Source: Caulobacterales bacterium RIFCSPHIGHO2_01_FULL_70_19 (lineage in GTDB: Bacteria > Pseudomonadota > Alphaproteobacteria > Caulobacterales > Caulobacteraceae). Taken from it: 35,168 nt of DNA. Each line of letters begins with the position of its first letter. The first letter of the stretch is position 1. Where the stretch lies: the NCBI GenBank assembly GCA_001794825.1, contig MGLK01000028.1, positions 1-35,168 on the forward strand, given 5' to 3'. This document shows, one piece after another, positions 24,454-32,072 of this stretch. Below the pieces are notes generated by a model. The model was not told the DNA's origin and ran no database searches. It saw nothing but the letters and a program-made list of their open reading frames with translations. The translations under genes and the position numbers were made by a program.

Positions 24454-25455
24454 ATGCTTCGCTCGATGCTCTTCACCGCGGTCGCCGCCTCCGCCCTCGT
24501 GGCGGCTCCGGCCGCCCTGGCCCAGACGAACCCGCAACCGCCGGCGCAACAACCGGCTCCGGTCCGGCCGGCCCAGGATGCGCCGCCGCCCGCCGCCCCG
24601 GCCGCGGCGGAGAACGCCACGGTGATCGACGTGCTCCGCGCCCGCGGCGAGTTCACCACCCTGCTGGCCGCGCTGGACCGGGCCGGGCTGACTGAAACCC
24701 TGGCCTCCCGCCCGGCGATCTCGATATTCGCTCCGACTGACGCCGCCTTCGCCGCCCTGCCGGAAGAGGAGCGGACCCGTCTCCTCGACCCGGCCAACGC
24801 CGCCGAACTGCGCGAGCGGCTGCTCTACCACGTGATCGTCGCCGACGTGGCGTCGGGCCAGATCGAGGGCACGCGCGGCGGCGTCCAGACGGCGGCGCAG
24901 ACCGAGGTCCAGCTGGACGGCACCGGCGACGGCATCAAGGTCGACAACGCCACGGTGGTGCAGGCGGACATCGGCGCCGGCAACGGCGCGATCTTCGCCA
25001 TCGACCAGGTGCTCGACCCCGCCCGCTCGCTCGCGGCCATGGGCGATTCCGAGACGGCGGCCGCGGACGGCGCCGCTGCGGAGACGCCCGCCGAGGCCCC
25101 GGCCGACGAGGCCGCTGCGGAGGAGGCGGCGCCGAACACCCCGCCGACCCTGCCCGCCGAGCGCACCGCCCCGGACCCGGCCCCGACCACGGCCCTGTCT
25201 CCGGCGACCGCCAACCCGGCCCCGGCCGCTCCCACCGCGCCGGACACGGCCCCGGCTCCCGGATCGGCCGCCGCCGCGCCTGCGCCGGCGGGGGTGACCG
25301 CCACCACCACGCCGGCGACCGGCCAGACCGCGCCGAACGGCCAACCGGCCGCGACCGTGACGACGGTCCAGTCGCCGCCGGTGCAGAATCCGACCGACGG
25401 CCAGGTCGACGACGAGGAGGATCCGCTCAACCCGGCCCCGACGCCGGACGAGTGA
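24454..25455 (+). CDS. Secreted fasciclin (FAS1) protein with disordered tail
   Basis: A 333-residue exported protein. The signal peptide (1-24) ends PAALAQ; a Pro/Gln linker follows, then one FAS1 domain (about 50-190). It shows TTLLAALDRAGLTETL, the H1 motif ISIFAPTDAAFAALP, LLYHVIVADV and the H2-like NGAIFAIDQVLDP. From about residue 200 to the end is a low-complexity Ala/Pro/Thr/Glu tail that closes in the acidic DDEEDPLNPAPTPDE. Unlike the FAS1 protein at 13656-14252, it has a type I signal rather than a lipobox. AAGGGAA precedes the ATG. No clear promoter was seen in the 145-base gap upstream. Confidence 0.9.
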   Translation: MLRSMLFTAVAASALVAAPAALAQTNPQPPAQQPAPVRPAQDAPPPAAPAAAENATVIDVLRARGEFTTLLAALDRAGLTETLASRPAISIFAPTDAAFAALPEEERTRLLDPANAAELRERLLYHVIVADVASGQIEGTRGGVQTAAQTEVQLDGTGDGIKVDNATVVQADIGAGNGAIFAIDQVLDPARSLAAMGDSETAAADGAAAETPAEAPADEAAAEEAAPNTPPTLPAERTAPDPAPTTALSPATANPAPAAPTAPDTAPAPGSAAAAPAPAGVTATTTPATGQTAPNGQPAATVTTVQSPPVQNPTDGQVDDEEDPLNPAPTPDE

Positions 25456-25474
25456 TCGAGGCGGAAGCCCGGCG

Positions 25475-25501
25475 AAGGCGGCGGGCCCGGCTCGCCGCCT
25501 T
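25475..25501 (+). terminator. Probable terminator of the fasciclin gene
   Basis: AAGGCGGCG (25475-25483), 9-base loop, CGCCGCCTT (25493-25501), followed by TCG: a 9-bp GC-rich stem 20 bases after the stop codon. The T-run is short, so termination may be partial. Confidence 0.6.
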
Positions 25502-25551
25502 TCGTGCGTCCGCTTAACCGTTGGCGAACCGGCGTTGCGTAGACTGGCGGC

Positions 25552-26475
25552 ATGGACCTGCTGACCCCCGAACAGATCGCCGCCTTCGAGGCCGTGCTCG
25601 GCCGGGTCTCGGCCGACGACCGCGCCCGGCTCCACGCGCTGAAGGACGAGGCCGCCGCCGCCGCCGAAGCCTCGGCGCCGCACTGGGACTTCGACCAGCC
25701 GGCCCATCGCGCCGAGGAGGCGCTGCGCGCCGCCTTCGGAGACGCCCTGACCGACGACCACCGTCGCGCCCTCGTCGCCCTCTGGGCGCTGGAGACGCCG
25801 GCGCGGGTCCCGGCCGCCGACCTGCCGCCGGCGGTGCTGGACCTCTATCCCGAGTGGATCCAGCGCCTCGCCGACTTCCTCACCGCCGCCGCCGATCCCT
25901 ACGACCGCGACTTCTGGGCCAAGGACGTGCGCATCGCGCTGGTGCTCAGCGTGCCCGGCGCCCGCACCCAGATGATCGACCTGTCCTCGCCCCTGGGCCC
26001 CGGACAGGTCCTGCGCCACGCCCGCGAGGGCTGGGGCTGGTCGGTGATCCCGGCGTACGCCGCCGCCCAGGCCTGGAAGCCCTGGCTGGAGGTCCATACC
26101 GAGAGCCGCGAGCTGTCCGACTTCAACGAGGCCGGCTGGGACCGCGCCTGGGCGACCGCCGCCGAGATCCTGAAGCGCCGCCCGCACATGGCCGGCATGA
26201 TCGGCTCCAGCTGGTTCTACGACCCGCCGCTCGAGCAAATCAGCCCGCGCCTCGCCTACCTGCGCCTCAACCCGCTCCGGCACGGGGCCTTCATGGTCCA
26301 CCAGGGGCCCGGGGAGATCCACACGATGCGCGCCTCGACCTCGTCGCCCACGCGCAAGGCGCTGATCGAGGAAGGCAAGTACACGGCGCGCTCGTGGATC
26401 GTGGCCTGGCCGCGGGCGGCGCTGATCCGCTGGGCGGACGGCCGCAAGGCCCAGGGCCTGTCCGAGGCCGCCTAG
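25552..26475 (+). CDS. Conserved-looking protein of unknown function (307 aa)
   Basis: A soluble protein of 307 residues without signal peptide or membrane helix. Residues 1-130 are helical and acidic. The middle and end contain well-ordered, tryptophan-rich segments (YPEWIQRLADFL, YDRDFWAKDVRIALVLSVPG, GWGWSVIPAYAAAQAWKPW, GSSWFYDPPLEQISPRLAYL and ARSWIVAWPRAALIRWA). These look like an enzyme core, possibly with catalytic His/Glu in VHQGPGEIHTMRAST. I do not recognise the family. Codon use matches the neighbours. Its stop is shared as CTAG with the convergent polysaccharide deacetylase, so a joint function is possible but unproven. Confidence 0.8.
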   Translation: MDLLTPEQIAAFEAVLGRVSADDRARLHALKDEAAAAAEASAPHWDFDQPAHRAEEALRAAFGDALTDDHRRALVALWALETPARVPAADLPPAVLDLYPEWIQRLADFLTAAADPYDRDFWAKDVRIALVLSVPGARTQMIDLSSPLGPGQVLRHAREGWGWSVIPAYAAAQAWKPWLEVHTESRELSDFNEAGWDRAWATAAEILKRRPHMAGMIGSSWFYDPPLEQISPRLAYLRLNPLRHGAFMVHQGPGEIHTMRASTSSPTRKALIEEGKYTARSWIVAWPRAALIRWADGRKAQGLSEAA

Positions 26476-27209
26476 ATCCGGACTTTCTCCCACGCCGCCG
26501 CCACCGGCAGCACCTCCAGTCCCGCGGCTTTCGCCAGCCGCAGCACCCGGTCCAGATCGTCCGGCGTGCAGCCATAGTCCGTCGGCCGGTCCGACACGTC
26601 GTGTCCATAGCCCGTCAGCCAGCCGCGCCCCTCTGCCGCCTCGGCCATCAGCGCCTCGAGGTCGTAGCCGGGCAGGCGCCGGCTCTCGAGGCCGATCGAT
26701 TTGATCAGCCCGCGATCCTCCCGGCCTGCGTTGATCCCGTCACGCACCCCCCGCGCCAGATCGAACCGTCCGCGCACATAGCGCTTGGCCTCGACCGAGC
26801 AGTCGCCGAACGGCCAGGCGAAGGTGGTCATGCGGTAGCCGTCCAGCCTTTCCGCCACCCATCCGGCGTTGGCGTCGAGGCTGAGGCGCAGGGCTTCACG
26901 GCTCATGCGCAGGACGCTGGTGTGGCCCCAGGTGTGGCAGCCGACCTCGTGCCCGGCCGCGTGCAAGGCCTGCAGGTGCTCCAGCCGGTACTGGTCGCGA
27001 TCCATGTTGCGCCCGCCGGCGAGGCCGCCGCAGACGTAGTAGGTCGCCTTCACCCCGTGCTCCGCGAGGACCGGCCCCGCCTCCGTCCACGCTGTCGCCG
27101 GGAAGTCGTCGAAGCTGAGCGAGAAGATCCCCCGCGCCGGCGCGATCTCCACCGCCTCGACGTCGAGGTGGCGCGCGGCCCGGCGGCGCATCTGGTCGAT
27201 CAGCTGCAT
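26472..27209 (-). CDS. Polysaccharide deacetylase (NodB-like) family protein
   Basis: A 245-residue carbohydrate esterase family 4 type protein. Family members remove N- or O-acetyl groups from cell-wall or extracellular polysaccharides using a metal. Motif 1, LSFDD, gives Asp34 and Asp35; motif 2, GCHTWGH, gives metal ligands His92 and His96; FAWPFGDCS fits motif 3. There is no signal peptide, which is unusual for an enzyme acting on exported glycans. It could act in the cytoplasm or on lipid-linked sugars. The last codons overlap the stop of the unknown convergent gene. Confidence 0.88.
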   Translation of the reverse strand: MQLIDQMRRRAARHLDVEAVEIAPARGIFSLSFDDFPATAWTEAGPVLAEHGVKATYYVCGGLAGGRNMDRDQYRLEHLQALHAAGHEVGCHTWGHTSVLRMSREALRLSLDANAGWVAERLDGYRMTTFAWPFGDCSVEAKRYVRGRFDLARGVRDGINAGREDRGLIKSIGLESRRLPGYDLEALMAEAAEGRGWLTGYGHDVSDRPTDYGCTPDDLDRVLRLAKAAGLEVLPVAAAWEKVRI

Positions 27210-27240
27210 GGGTCCGGCATAGCGGAGCGGCTTTAAAATT

Positions 27241-27369
27241 CCTTCTCCCCTTGCGGGAGAAGGTGGCGGCCGAAGGCCGACGGATGAGGGGTCGCAGCTG
27301 CGACAGGAGTCATCGACCCCTCATCCGACCTCGCTCCGCTCGGCCACCTTCTCCCGCAAGGGGAGAAGG
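27241..27369. repeat. Long inverted repeat of a short palindromic element
   Basis: The left arm (27241-27294) and right arm (27314-27369) are near reverse complements. Each ends in a smaller hairpin, CCTTCTCCC-CTTGC-GGGAGAAGG on the outer left and its complement on the right. The inner part reads GGATGAGGGGTCG and CGACCCCTCATCC. It fills most of the 225-base gap between the deacetylase and glyQ. It looks like a paired REP/MITE-type unit common in Caulobacterales and other alphaproteobacteria. It could also fold as a strong terminator on either strand. Confidence 0.8.
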
Positions 27370-27434
27370 GCGGCGCTGCCTTGCCCGTCCAAGGCCGCCC
27401 GTCTAGGGTCCGCCGCCTTCTTCCCCGGGACGAA

Positions 27435-28331
27435 ATGCCTGCCGTGACGACCGAGCCGCTCGCCTTCCAGGACCTCATCCTGACGCTCCACAAGTACTGG
27501 GGCGACCAGGGCTGCGCCATCCTGCAGCCCTACGACATCGAGGTCGGGGCCGGCACCCTGCACCCGGCCACCGTGCTGCGCGCGCTGGGCCCGCGCCCGT
27601 GGAAGGCCGCCTACGTCCAGCCCAGCCGCCGCCCCGGCGACGGCCGGTATGGCGAAAATCCCAATAGATTACAGCACTATTACCAGTACCAGGTCATCCT
27701 GAAGCCGAACCCCGACAACCTGCAGGAGCTCTATCTCGGCTCGCTGAAGGCCATCGGGATCGATCCCAAGCTGCACGACATCCGCTTCGTCGAGGACGAC
27801 TGGGAGAACCCCACGGTCGGCGCCTGGGGACTCGGCTGGGAGGTGTGGTGCGACGGCATGGAGGTGACCCAGTTCACCTACTTCCAGGGCGTCGGCGGCA
27901 TCGAGGTCGATGTCGTCTCGGGCGAGCTGACCTACGGCCTGGAGCGTCTGGCCATGTACGTCCAGGGCGTGGACAACGTCTACGACCTGAAGTTCACCAA
28001 GGAGGGGACGACCTACGGCGAGGTCTTCCTCGAGAACGAGCGCCAGCAGTCCGAGGCGAACTTCCACGGCTACGACGTGGACGGCCTCAAGCGCCGCTTC
28101 GAGGACATGGTCGCCGAGGTGTCGCGCCTGCTGGCCATGACCGGACCGCAGGGCCAGCCGCTGGTGCTGCCGGCCTACGACCAGGTGCTGAAGGCCTCCC
28201 ACCTGTTCAACCTGATGGACGCCCGCGGCGCCATCGCCGTCGCCGAACGGCAGAGCTACATCGGCCGCATCCGCGACCTCTGCAAGGCGTGCGCGGTCGC
28301 GTGGGTGGAGCAGGAAAGGGCGCGGGCTTGA
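27435..28331 (+). CDS. glyQ: Glycyl-tRNA synthetase alpha subunit
   Basis: The catalytic subunit of the bacterial heterotetrameric class II glycyl-tRNA synthetase; it activates glycine and works with GlyS. The protein is 298 residues. Typical segments are [37 protein letters not shown], the motif 2 region [20 protein letters not shown], and [15 protein letters not shown] with [11 protein letters not shown] near motif 3. The ATG at 27435 begins [11 protein letters not shown]; earlier codons in the frame belong to the repeat region. A short AT-rich stretch (27653-27682) with AGA and TTA codons stands out. The stop overlaps the start of the DUF559 gene in TTGA. Confidence 0.97.
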   Translation: MPAVTTEPLAFQDLILTLHKYWGDQGCAILQPYDIEVGAGTLHPATVLRALGPRPWKAAYVQPSRRPGDGRYGENPNRLQHYYQYQVILKPNPDNLQELYLGSLKAIGIDPKLHDIRFVEDDWENPTVGAWGLGWEVWCDGMEVTQFTYFQGVGGIEVDVVSGELTYGLERLAMYVQGVDNVYDLKFTKEGTTYGEVFLENERQQSEANFHGYDVDGLKRRFEDMVAEVSRLLAMTGPQGQPLVLPAYDQVLKASHLFNLMDARGAIAVAERQSYIGRIRDLCKACAVAWVEQERARA

Positions 28332-28930
28332 CGGGGGAGGAGCTGGATCGCTTCGATCGCGCGACCCGCGCCGCACCCGGGCAGATCGCGCGCGCCCGTC
28401 GGCTGCGCGTGGCGCCGACGCGTTCGGAGGAAAACCTCTGGAGCCGGCTCCGCAAGCTGCCGGTCCGTTTCCGACGTCAGGTTCCGGTCGATCCGTACGT
28501 GGTCGACTTCGCCTGCCATCGCGCTCGCCTGATCATCGAGGTGGACGGGGGCGTGCACGCGCTGCCGGAGGTCGCCGCCCGCGACGCCGCCCGTGATGAA
28601 TGGCTCCAGGCTCAAGGCTATCGGGTTCTGCGTTTCACCACCCGGCAAGTGGAAGACGACATCGAAGGGGTGCTGTCCGCCATCCGCAGCGCTTCTCCCC
28701 TTCCCCTCGACGGGGAAGGGGCGGGGGATGGGGTGGAGGCACGATGCCGCCCGCTTGTCCCGGAGACGCCGGCGTCTTCCAGCCCCGCCGCCGGCCAGGC
28801 TGCCGCCACCCCCTCCCAACCCTCCCCCGTCGAGGGGGAGGGCTTCGCCAATCACCCTGCGCCGAAAACGTCCCGGGGGGCGACTTCATGGCGCGCCCGT
28901 GACCCGTGGGCGCGAGACGACGAAAACTGA
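28328..28930 (+). CDS. DUF559 endonuclease-like protein
   Basis: A 200-residue protein. Residues about 18-120 are a DUF559 domain, related to very-short-patch-repair-like PD-(D/E)XK nucleases: [51 protein letters not shown] and [15 protein letters not shown]. The start is TTG, overlapping the glyQ stop (TTGA), and the stop overlaps the glyS start (TGATG). It is therefore translationally coupled on both sides. From about residue 122 the protein is encoded by a palindromic DNA repeat and is low complexity, unlike normal DUF559 proteins of about 120 residues. Its biochemical role is not established. Confidence 0.83.
   Translation: MTGEELDRFDRATRAAPGQIARARRLRVAPTRSEENLWSRLRKLPVRFRRQVPVDPYVVDFACHRARLIIEVDGGVHALPEVAARDAARDEWLQAQGYRVLRFTTRQVEDDIEGVLSAIRSASPLPLDGEGAGDGVEARCRPLVPETPASSSPAAGQAAATPSQPSPVEGEGFANHPAPKTSRGATSWRARDPWARDDEN
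28694..28850. repeat. Paired palindromic repeat inside a coding region
   Basis: Two inverted copies of one element. The left copy (about 28694-28736) has core CCCCTTCCCCTCGACGGGG; the right copy (about 28807-28850) has core CCCTCCCCCGTCGAGGGGG. Each copy is itself palindromic around TCGA. They enclose about 70 bases and lie within the 3' part of the DUF559 gene, read in frame without a stop. Confidence 0.75.
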
Positions 28931-31074
28931 TGCCCCAGCTGCTTCTCGAACTGTTCTCCGAAGAGATCCCCGCCCGCATGCAGGGCGGGGCCGCGCGCGA
29001 TCTGGAGCGGATGGCCGCCGATCGCCTCAAGGCCGCCGGCCTGACGTATGACGCCCTGACCGCCTTCGCCGGCCCGCGCCGCCTGACCCTCGTCGTCGAG
29101 GGCCTGCCGGCCGCCACGCCCGACCGCGAAGAGGAGCTCAAGGGGCCCAAGACCTCGGCCCCGGAGCAGGCGCTGGAGGGTTTCCTGCGCAAGACGGGCC
29201 TGACTCGCGAGCAGCTGGTCGAGCGCGACGGCGTCTTCTTCGCGGTGAGCAGCTCGAAGGGCCAGCCCACCGCCGACCTGGTCCCCGCCATGGTCGACCA
29301 GATCGTGCGCAGCTTCCCCTGGCCCAAGTCGATGCGCTGGGGGACCGGGACGCTCCGCTGGGTGCGGCCGCTGAAGCGGATCGTCGCCCTGTTCGACGGC
29401 GATGTGGTCCCGTTCGACATCGACGGGATCGCGAGCGGCCATCTCACCGAAGGCCACCGCTTCCTCGGCTCCGGCCGGCCGTTCGCGGTGAAGGACTTCG
29501 AGGACTACCGCCGCAAGCTGGAGGCCGAATACGTCCTGCTGGACGCCGCCGACCGCCGTCTGCGCATCCTCGAGGCGGCGCAGAAGGTCTGTTCCGACCG
29601 CGGCCTCGCCCTCGTCGACGACGACGGCCTGCTGGACGAGGTCGCCGGCCTGGCCGAATGGCCGACGCCCATCCTCGGCGATATGGACCCGCAGTTCCTC
29701 GACCTGCCGCCGGAGGTGGTGCAGCTGTCGATGAAGGTGCACCAGAAGTATTTCGCCGTCCGCGACCCGGCCACCCACCGGCTGGCCCCGCACTTCGTGG
29801 TGGTGGCCAACGTCGAGGCGACCGACGGCGGCACGGCGCTGGCGGCCGGCAACAGCCGCGTCCTCTCCGCCCGCCTGAACGACGCCCGCTTCTTCTGGGA
29901 CGAGGACCGAAAGGCCGGAAACTTCGACGCCTGGCTGAAGAAGCTGGAGGGCGTCACCTTCCACGCGAAGCTGGGGACCATGGCCGAGCGCGTCGAGCGC
30001 ATCGCGGCGCTGGCCCGCGAGATCGCCCCTCTGGTCGGGGCCGACCCGGACCAGGCCGAAGCCGCCGCCCGCCTCGCCAAGGCCGACCTCGCCTCGGGCA
30101 TGGTCGGCGAGTTCCCGGAGCTGCAGGGGATCATGGGCGGCTACTACGCCCGCGAAGCCGGCCACCCGGACGCCGTCGCCGACGCCGTGCGCGACCACTA
30201 CCGTCCGCAGGGGCCGTCGGACGCCGTGCCGACCGCGCCGCTGACGGTGGCGGTGGCGCTGGCCGACAAGCTCGACACCCTCGTCGGCTTCTGGGTGCTT
30301 AATGAGGTGCCCACCGGATCGAAAGATCCGTTTGCGTTGCGTCGGGCCACGCTTGGGACGATCCGGCTGGAGCTCGAAGCTCTCATCCGCCTCAACCTGT
30401 CGCCTCTATTTGAGCGCCATGCGCACCGTCTGTTTGCTGTTGGCTTGGACGACTCTTTCTGGGCCGGCGTCGCCAAGCTTCGTGCTGGCGAGATCGAAGG
30501 TAGCCAGATCATCTACCACTCTAAGGTTGGCACGCCGCAGGCAGCACTCGCCGAGAATCTCTTGGGCTTCTTCGCCGACCGCCTGAAGGTCCTTCTCCGC
30601 GACCAGGGCAAGCGCCACGATCTCGTCGACGCCGTTTTCGCGCTCGGCGACGACGACCTCGTGCGTATCGTGCGGCGCGTCGAGGCGCTCGACGCCTTCC
30701 TCGCCACCGACGACGGGGCCAACCTGCTGGCCGGCCACCGCCGCGCCTCCAACATCCTGAAGGCCGAGGCCAGGAAGGGCGAGCTGCCGGTGGGCATGGT
30801 CCAGACCGGCCTGCCCGGACAGCCCGAGGCCGAGGTCGCCCTGGCCTTCGCCGTCGGCGCGGCCCGCACCGCCGTCGACGCGGCGCTCGAGGGCGAGGAC
30901 TTCGCCGCCGCCATGACGGCCCTGGCCGCCCTGCGCGCCCCGGTCGACGCCTTCTTCGATCAGGTGATGGTCAACTCCGAGGTCCCCGCCGAGCGGGAGA
31001 ACCGGCTGAAGCTGCTCGGCCAGGTCCGCGACGTCATGGGCCAGGTCGCCGACTTCGGGAAGATCGCCGGGTAG
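28930..31074 (+). CDS. glyS: Glycyl-tRNA synthetase beta subunit
   Basis: The tRNA-binding beta subunit that pairs with GlyQ. At 714 residues it is of usual length for the family. The start is typical, [17 protein letters not shown], followed by GPRRLTLVVEGLP, EGHRFLG and KVHQKYFAVRD. The region GTMAERVERIAALA is followed by ELQGIMGGYYAREAG and GSKDPFALRRATLG. The C-terminal anticodon-binding-like part contains RVEALDAFLATDDGANLLAG and FFDQVMVNSEVPAERENRL. Its ATG overlaps the DUF559 stop. Codons about 457-577 (30298-30660) have clearly different usage from the rest of the gene, with CTT, TTT, TTG, GTT, TCT and CTA codons, although the frame is intact. Confidence 0.97.
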   Translation: MPQLLLELFSEEIPARMQGGAARDLERMAADRLKAAGLTYDALTAFAGPRRLTLVVEGLPAATPDREEELKGPKTSAPEQALEGFLRKTGLTREQLVERDGVFFAVSSSKGQPTADLVPAMVDQIVRSFPWPKSMRWGTGTLRWVRPLKRIVALFDGDVVPFDIDGIASGHLTEGHRFLGSGRPFAVKDFEDYRRKLEAEYVLLDAADRRLRILEAAQKVCSDRGLALVDDDGLLDEVAGLAEWPTPILGDMDPQFLDLPPEVVQLSMKVHQKYFAVRDPATHRLAPHFVVVANVEATDGGTALAAGNSRVLSARLNDARFFWDEDRKAGNFDAWLKKLEGVTFHAKLGTMAERVERIAALAREIAPLVGADPDQAEAAARLAKADLASGMVGEFPELQGIMGGYYAREAGHPDAVADAVRDHYRPQGPSDAVPTAPLTVAVALADKLDTLVGFWVLNEVPTGSKDPFALRRATLGTIRLELEALIRLNLSPLFERHAHRLFAVGLDDSFWAGVAKLRAGEIEGSQIIYHSKVGTPQAALAENLLGFFADRLKVLLRDQGKRHDLVDAVFALGDDDLVRIVRRVEALDAFLATDDGANLLAGHRRASNILKAEARKGELPVGMVQTGLPGQPEAEVALAFAVGAARTAVDAALEGEDFAAAMTALAALRAPVDAFFDQVMVNSEVPAERENRLKLLGQVRDVMGQVADFGKIAG

Positions 31075-31089
31075 GCGGCCGGGACCGGT

Positions 31090-31995
31090 TCAGGCCCCGA
31101 GGATCCAGCCCTCTTCCTGCTCGACGCGGGCGATCAGGGCCTCGGCCGCGCCCTTCGGCGGGGCGAAGGCCTTCGCCAGCTCGCCGGCCTCGTCCATCTT
31201 CGCCAGCGCCTCGGCCGTGGCCCGCACCTGGGCCTGGTCCCTGAACTCGCCCGGCTGCGGCTTGCCGTCGAACATCGACGGCCAGACCTCGACCACCAGG
31301 GCCGACAGCGGCTCCACGTCGGCCGCGTCCAGCGCCCGCCAGCCGGTCCCGAACGGCCACACCGCGCCCGACGGCCCCAGGCTCTCCAGCAGGCGGCGCA
31401 CCATGGGCACGCCGACCAGGGTCTGGCCGCCCACCGCTCCGGCCCCGTGCATCTGCCACACCGACTTGGGCTGCAGCTTGCCCTTGCGGGCCGCCGCCTC
31501 CGTCGCCCGGAACTCCGGGATGTCGGCGCCCGCGCCGGCGGGCGGCTTGGTGGTGGTCAGCCAGCGCTGCGCCTGCTTGGCCGGCGCGCCCCAGAACGGC
31601 CAGGCCTCGTCGGTCATCAGCCGGTTCATCTTGGCCGCCACCTGGTAGCGGTTGTTGGTGTTGTCGGCCTTGTCGACCACGTTCGCGGCGAGGAATTTCC
31701 ACATCGCCTGCCACGGCGTCCCCGTCAGCTTCAGCCGCTCCGCCGTGCCCGCCGGGAAGCCGAAGTTGAAGTCGAAGCCGACCAGCACGCGGTCGCCGCG
31801 CTTGCGGTGCTCGGAGATCAGCTTGTTGAGCAGGGCCTCGCCCTCGGCCCGCGTCGCGGTGTTGTGGGTCTCGGTGTAGAGGCGGAAGCGCACGTCGCGC
31901 TTGGCCACGCCGATCCAGACCGACTGCTCGCCAAGCTTCTTCCCCTCCGCGGCGGTCCAGTCTGCGATGATGACGGCGTCGAAGAGACGGGCCAC
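31090..31995 (-). CDS. Unknown protein with RNase H-like features (301 aa)
   Basis: A soluble 301-residue protein. The beginning, LFDAVIIADWTAAEGKKLG, with the later strand RVLVGFDFNFGFPAG gives two acidic residues on adjacent strands. This resembles the RNase H-like arrangement of DUF429-type predicted nucleases. The rest includes NTNNRYQVAAKMNRLM, WPFWGAPAKQAQRWL and PLSALVVEVWPSMFDG, which look like a conserved core. Relatives in alphaproteobacteria are, as I recall, annotated as hypothetical or, doubtfully, as a cobalamin-related protein; no evidence for the latter is visible. The start at 31995 gives MARLFDAVII. It is convergent with glyS, 15 bases apart. Confidence 0.75.
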   Translation of the reverse strand: MARLFDAVIIADWTAAEGKKLGEQSVWIGVAKRDVRFRLYTETHNTATRAEGEALLNKLISEHRKRGDRVLVGFDFNFGFPAGTAERLKLTGTPWQAMWKFLAANVVDKADNTNNRYQVAAKMNRLMTDEAWPFWGAPAKQAQRWLTTTKPPAGAGADIPEFRATEAAARKGKLQPKSVWQMHGAGAVGGQTLVGVPMVRRLLESLGPSGAVWPFGTGWRALDAADVEPLSALVVEVWPSMFDGKPQPGEFRDQAQVRATAEALAKMDEAGELAKAFAPPKGAAEALIARVEQEEGWILGA

Positions 31996-32037
31996 GGCGG
32001 GCGCTCCAGGGCTGTTCGGTCGGAAATGGGAACGGGG

Positions 32038-32045
32038 CTTCTAGC
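32038..32045 (-). promoter_or_regulatory. Candidate -10 element for the 31090-31995 gene
   Basis: GCTAGAAG on the minus strand (32045-32038) is 7 of 8 to GCTANAWC and lies 43 bases before the ATG. The -35 is unclear (TTCCGCC at 14 bases). An inverted repeat GTTCCG...CGGAAC overlaps the upstream side. Confidence 0.3.
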
Positions 32046-32072
32046 GTTCCGTCGCCGGGGGCGGAACCCCGA

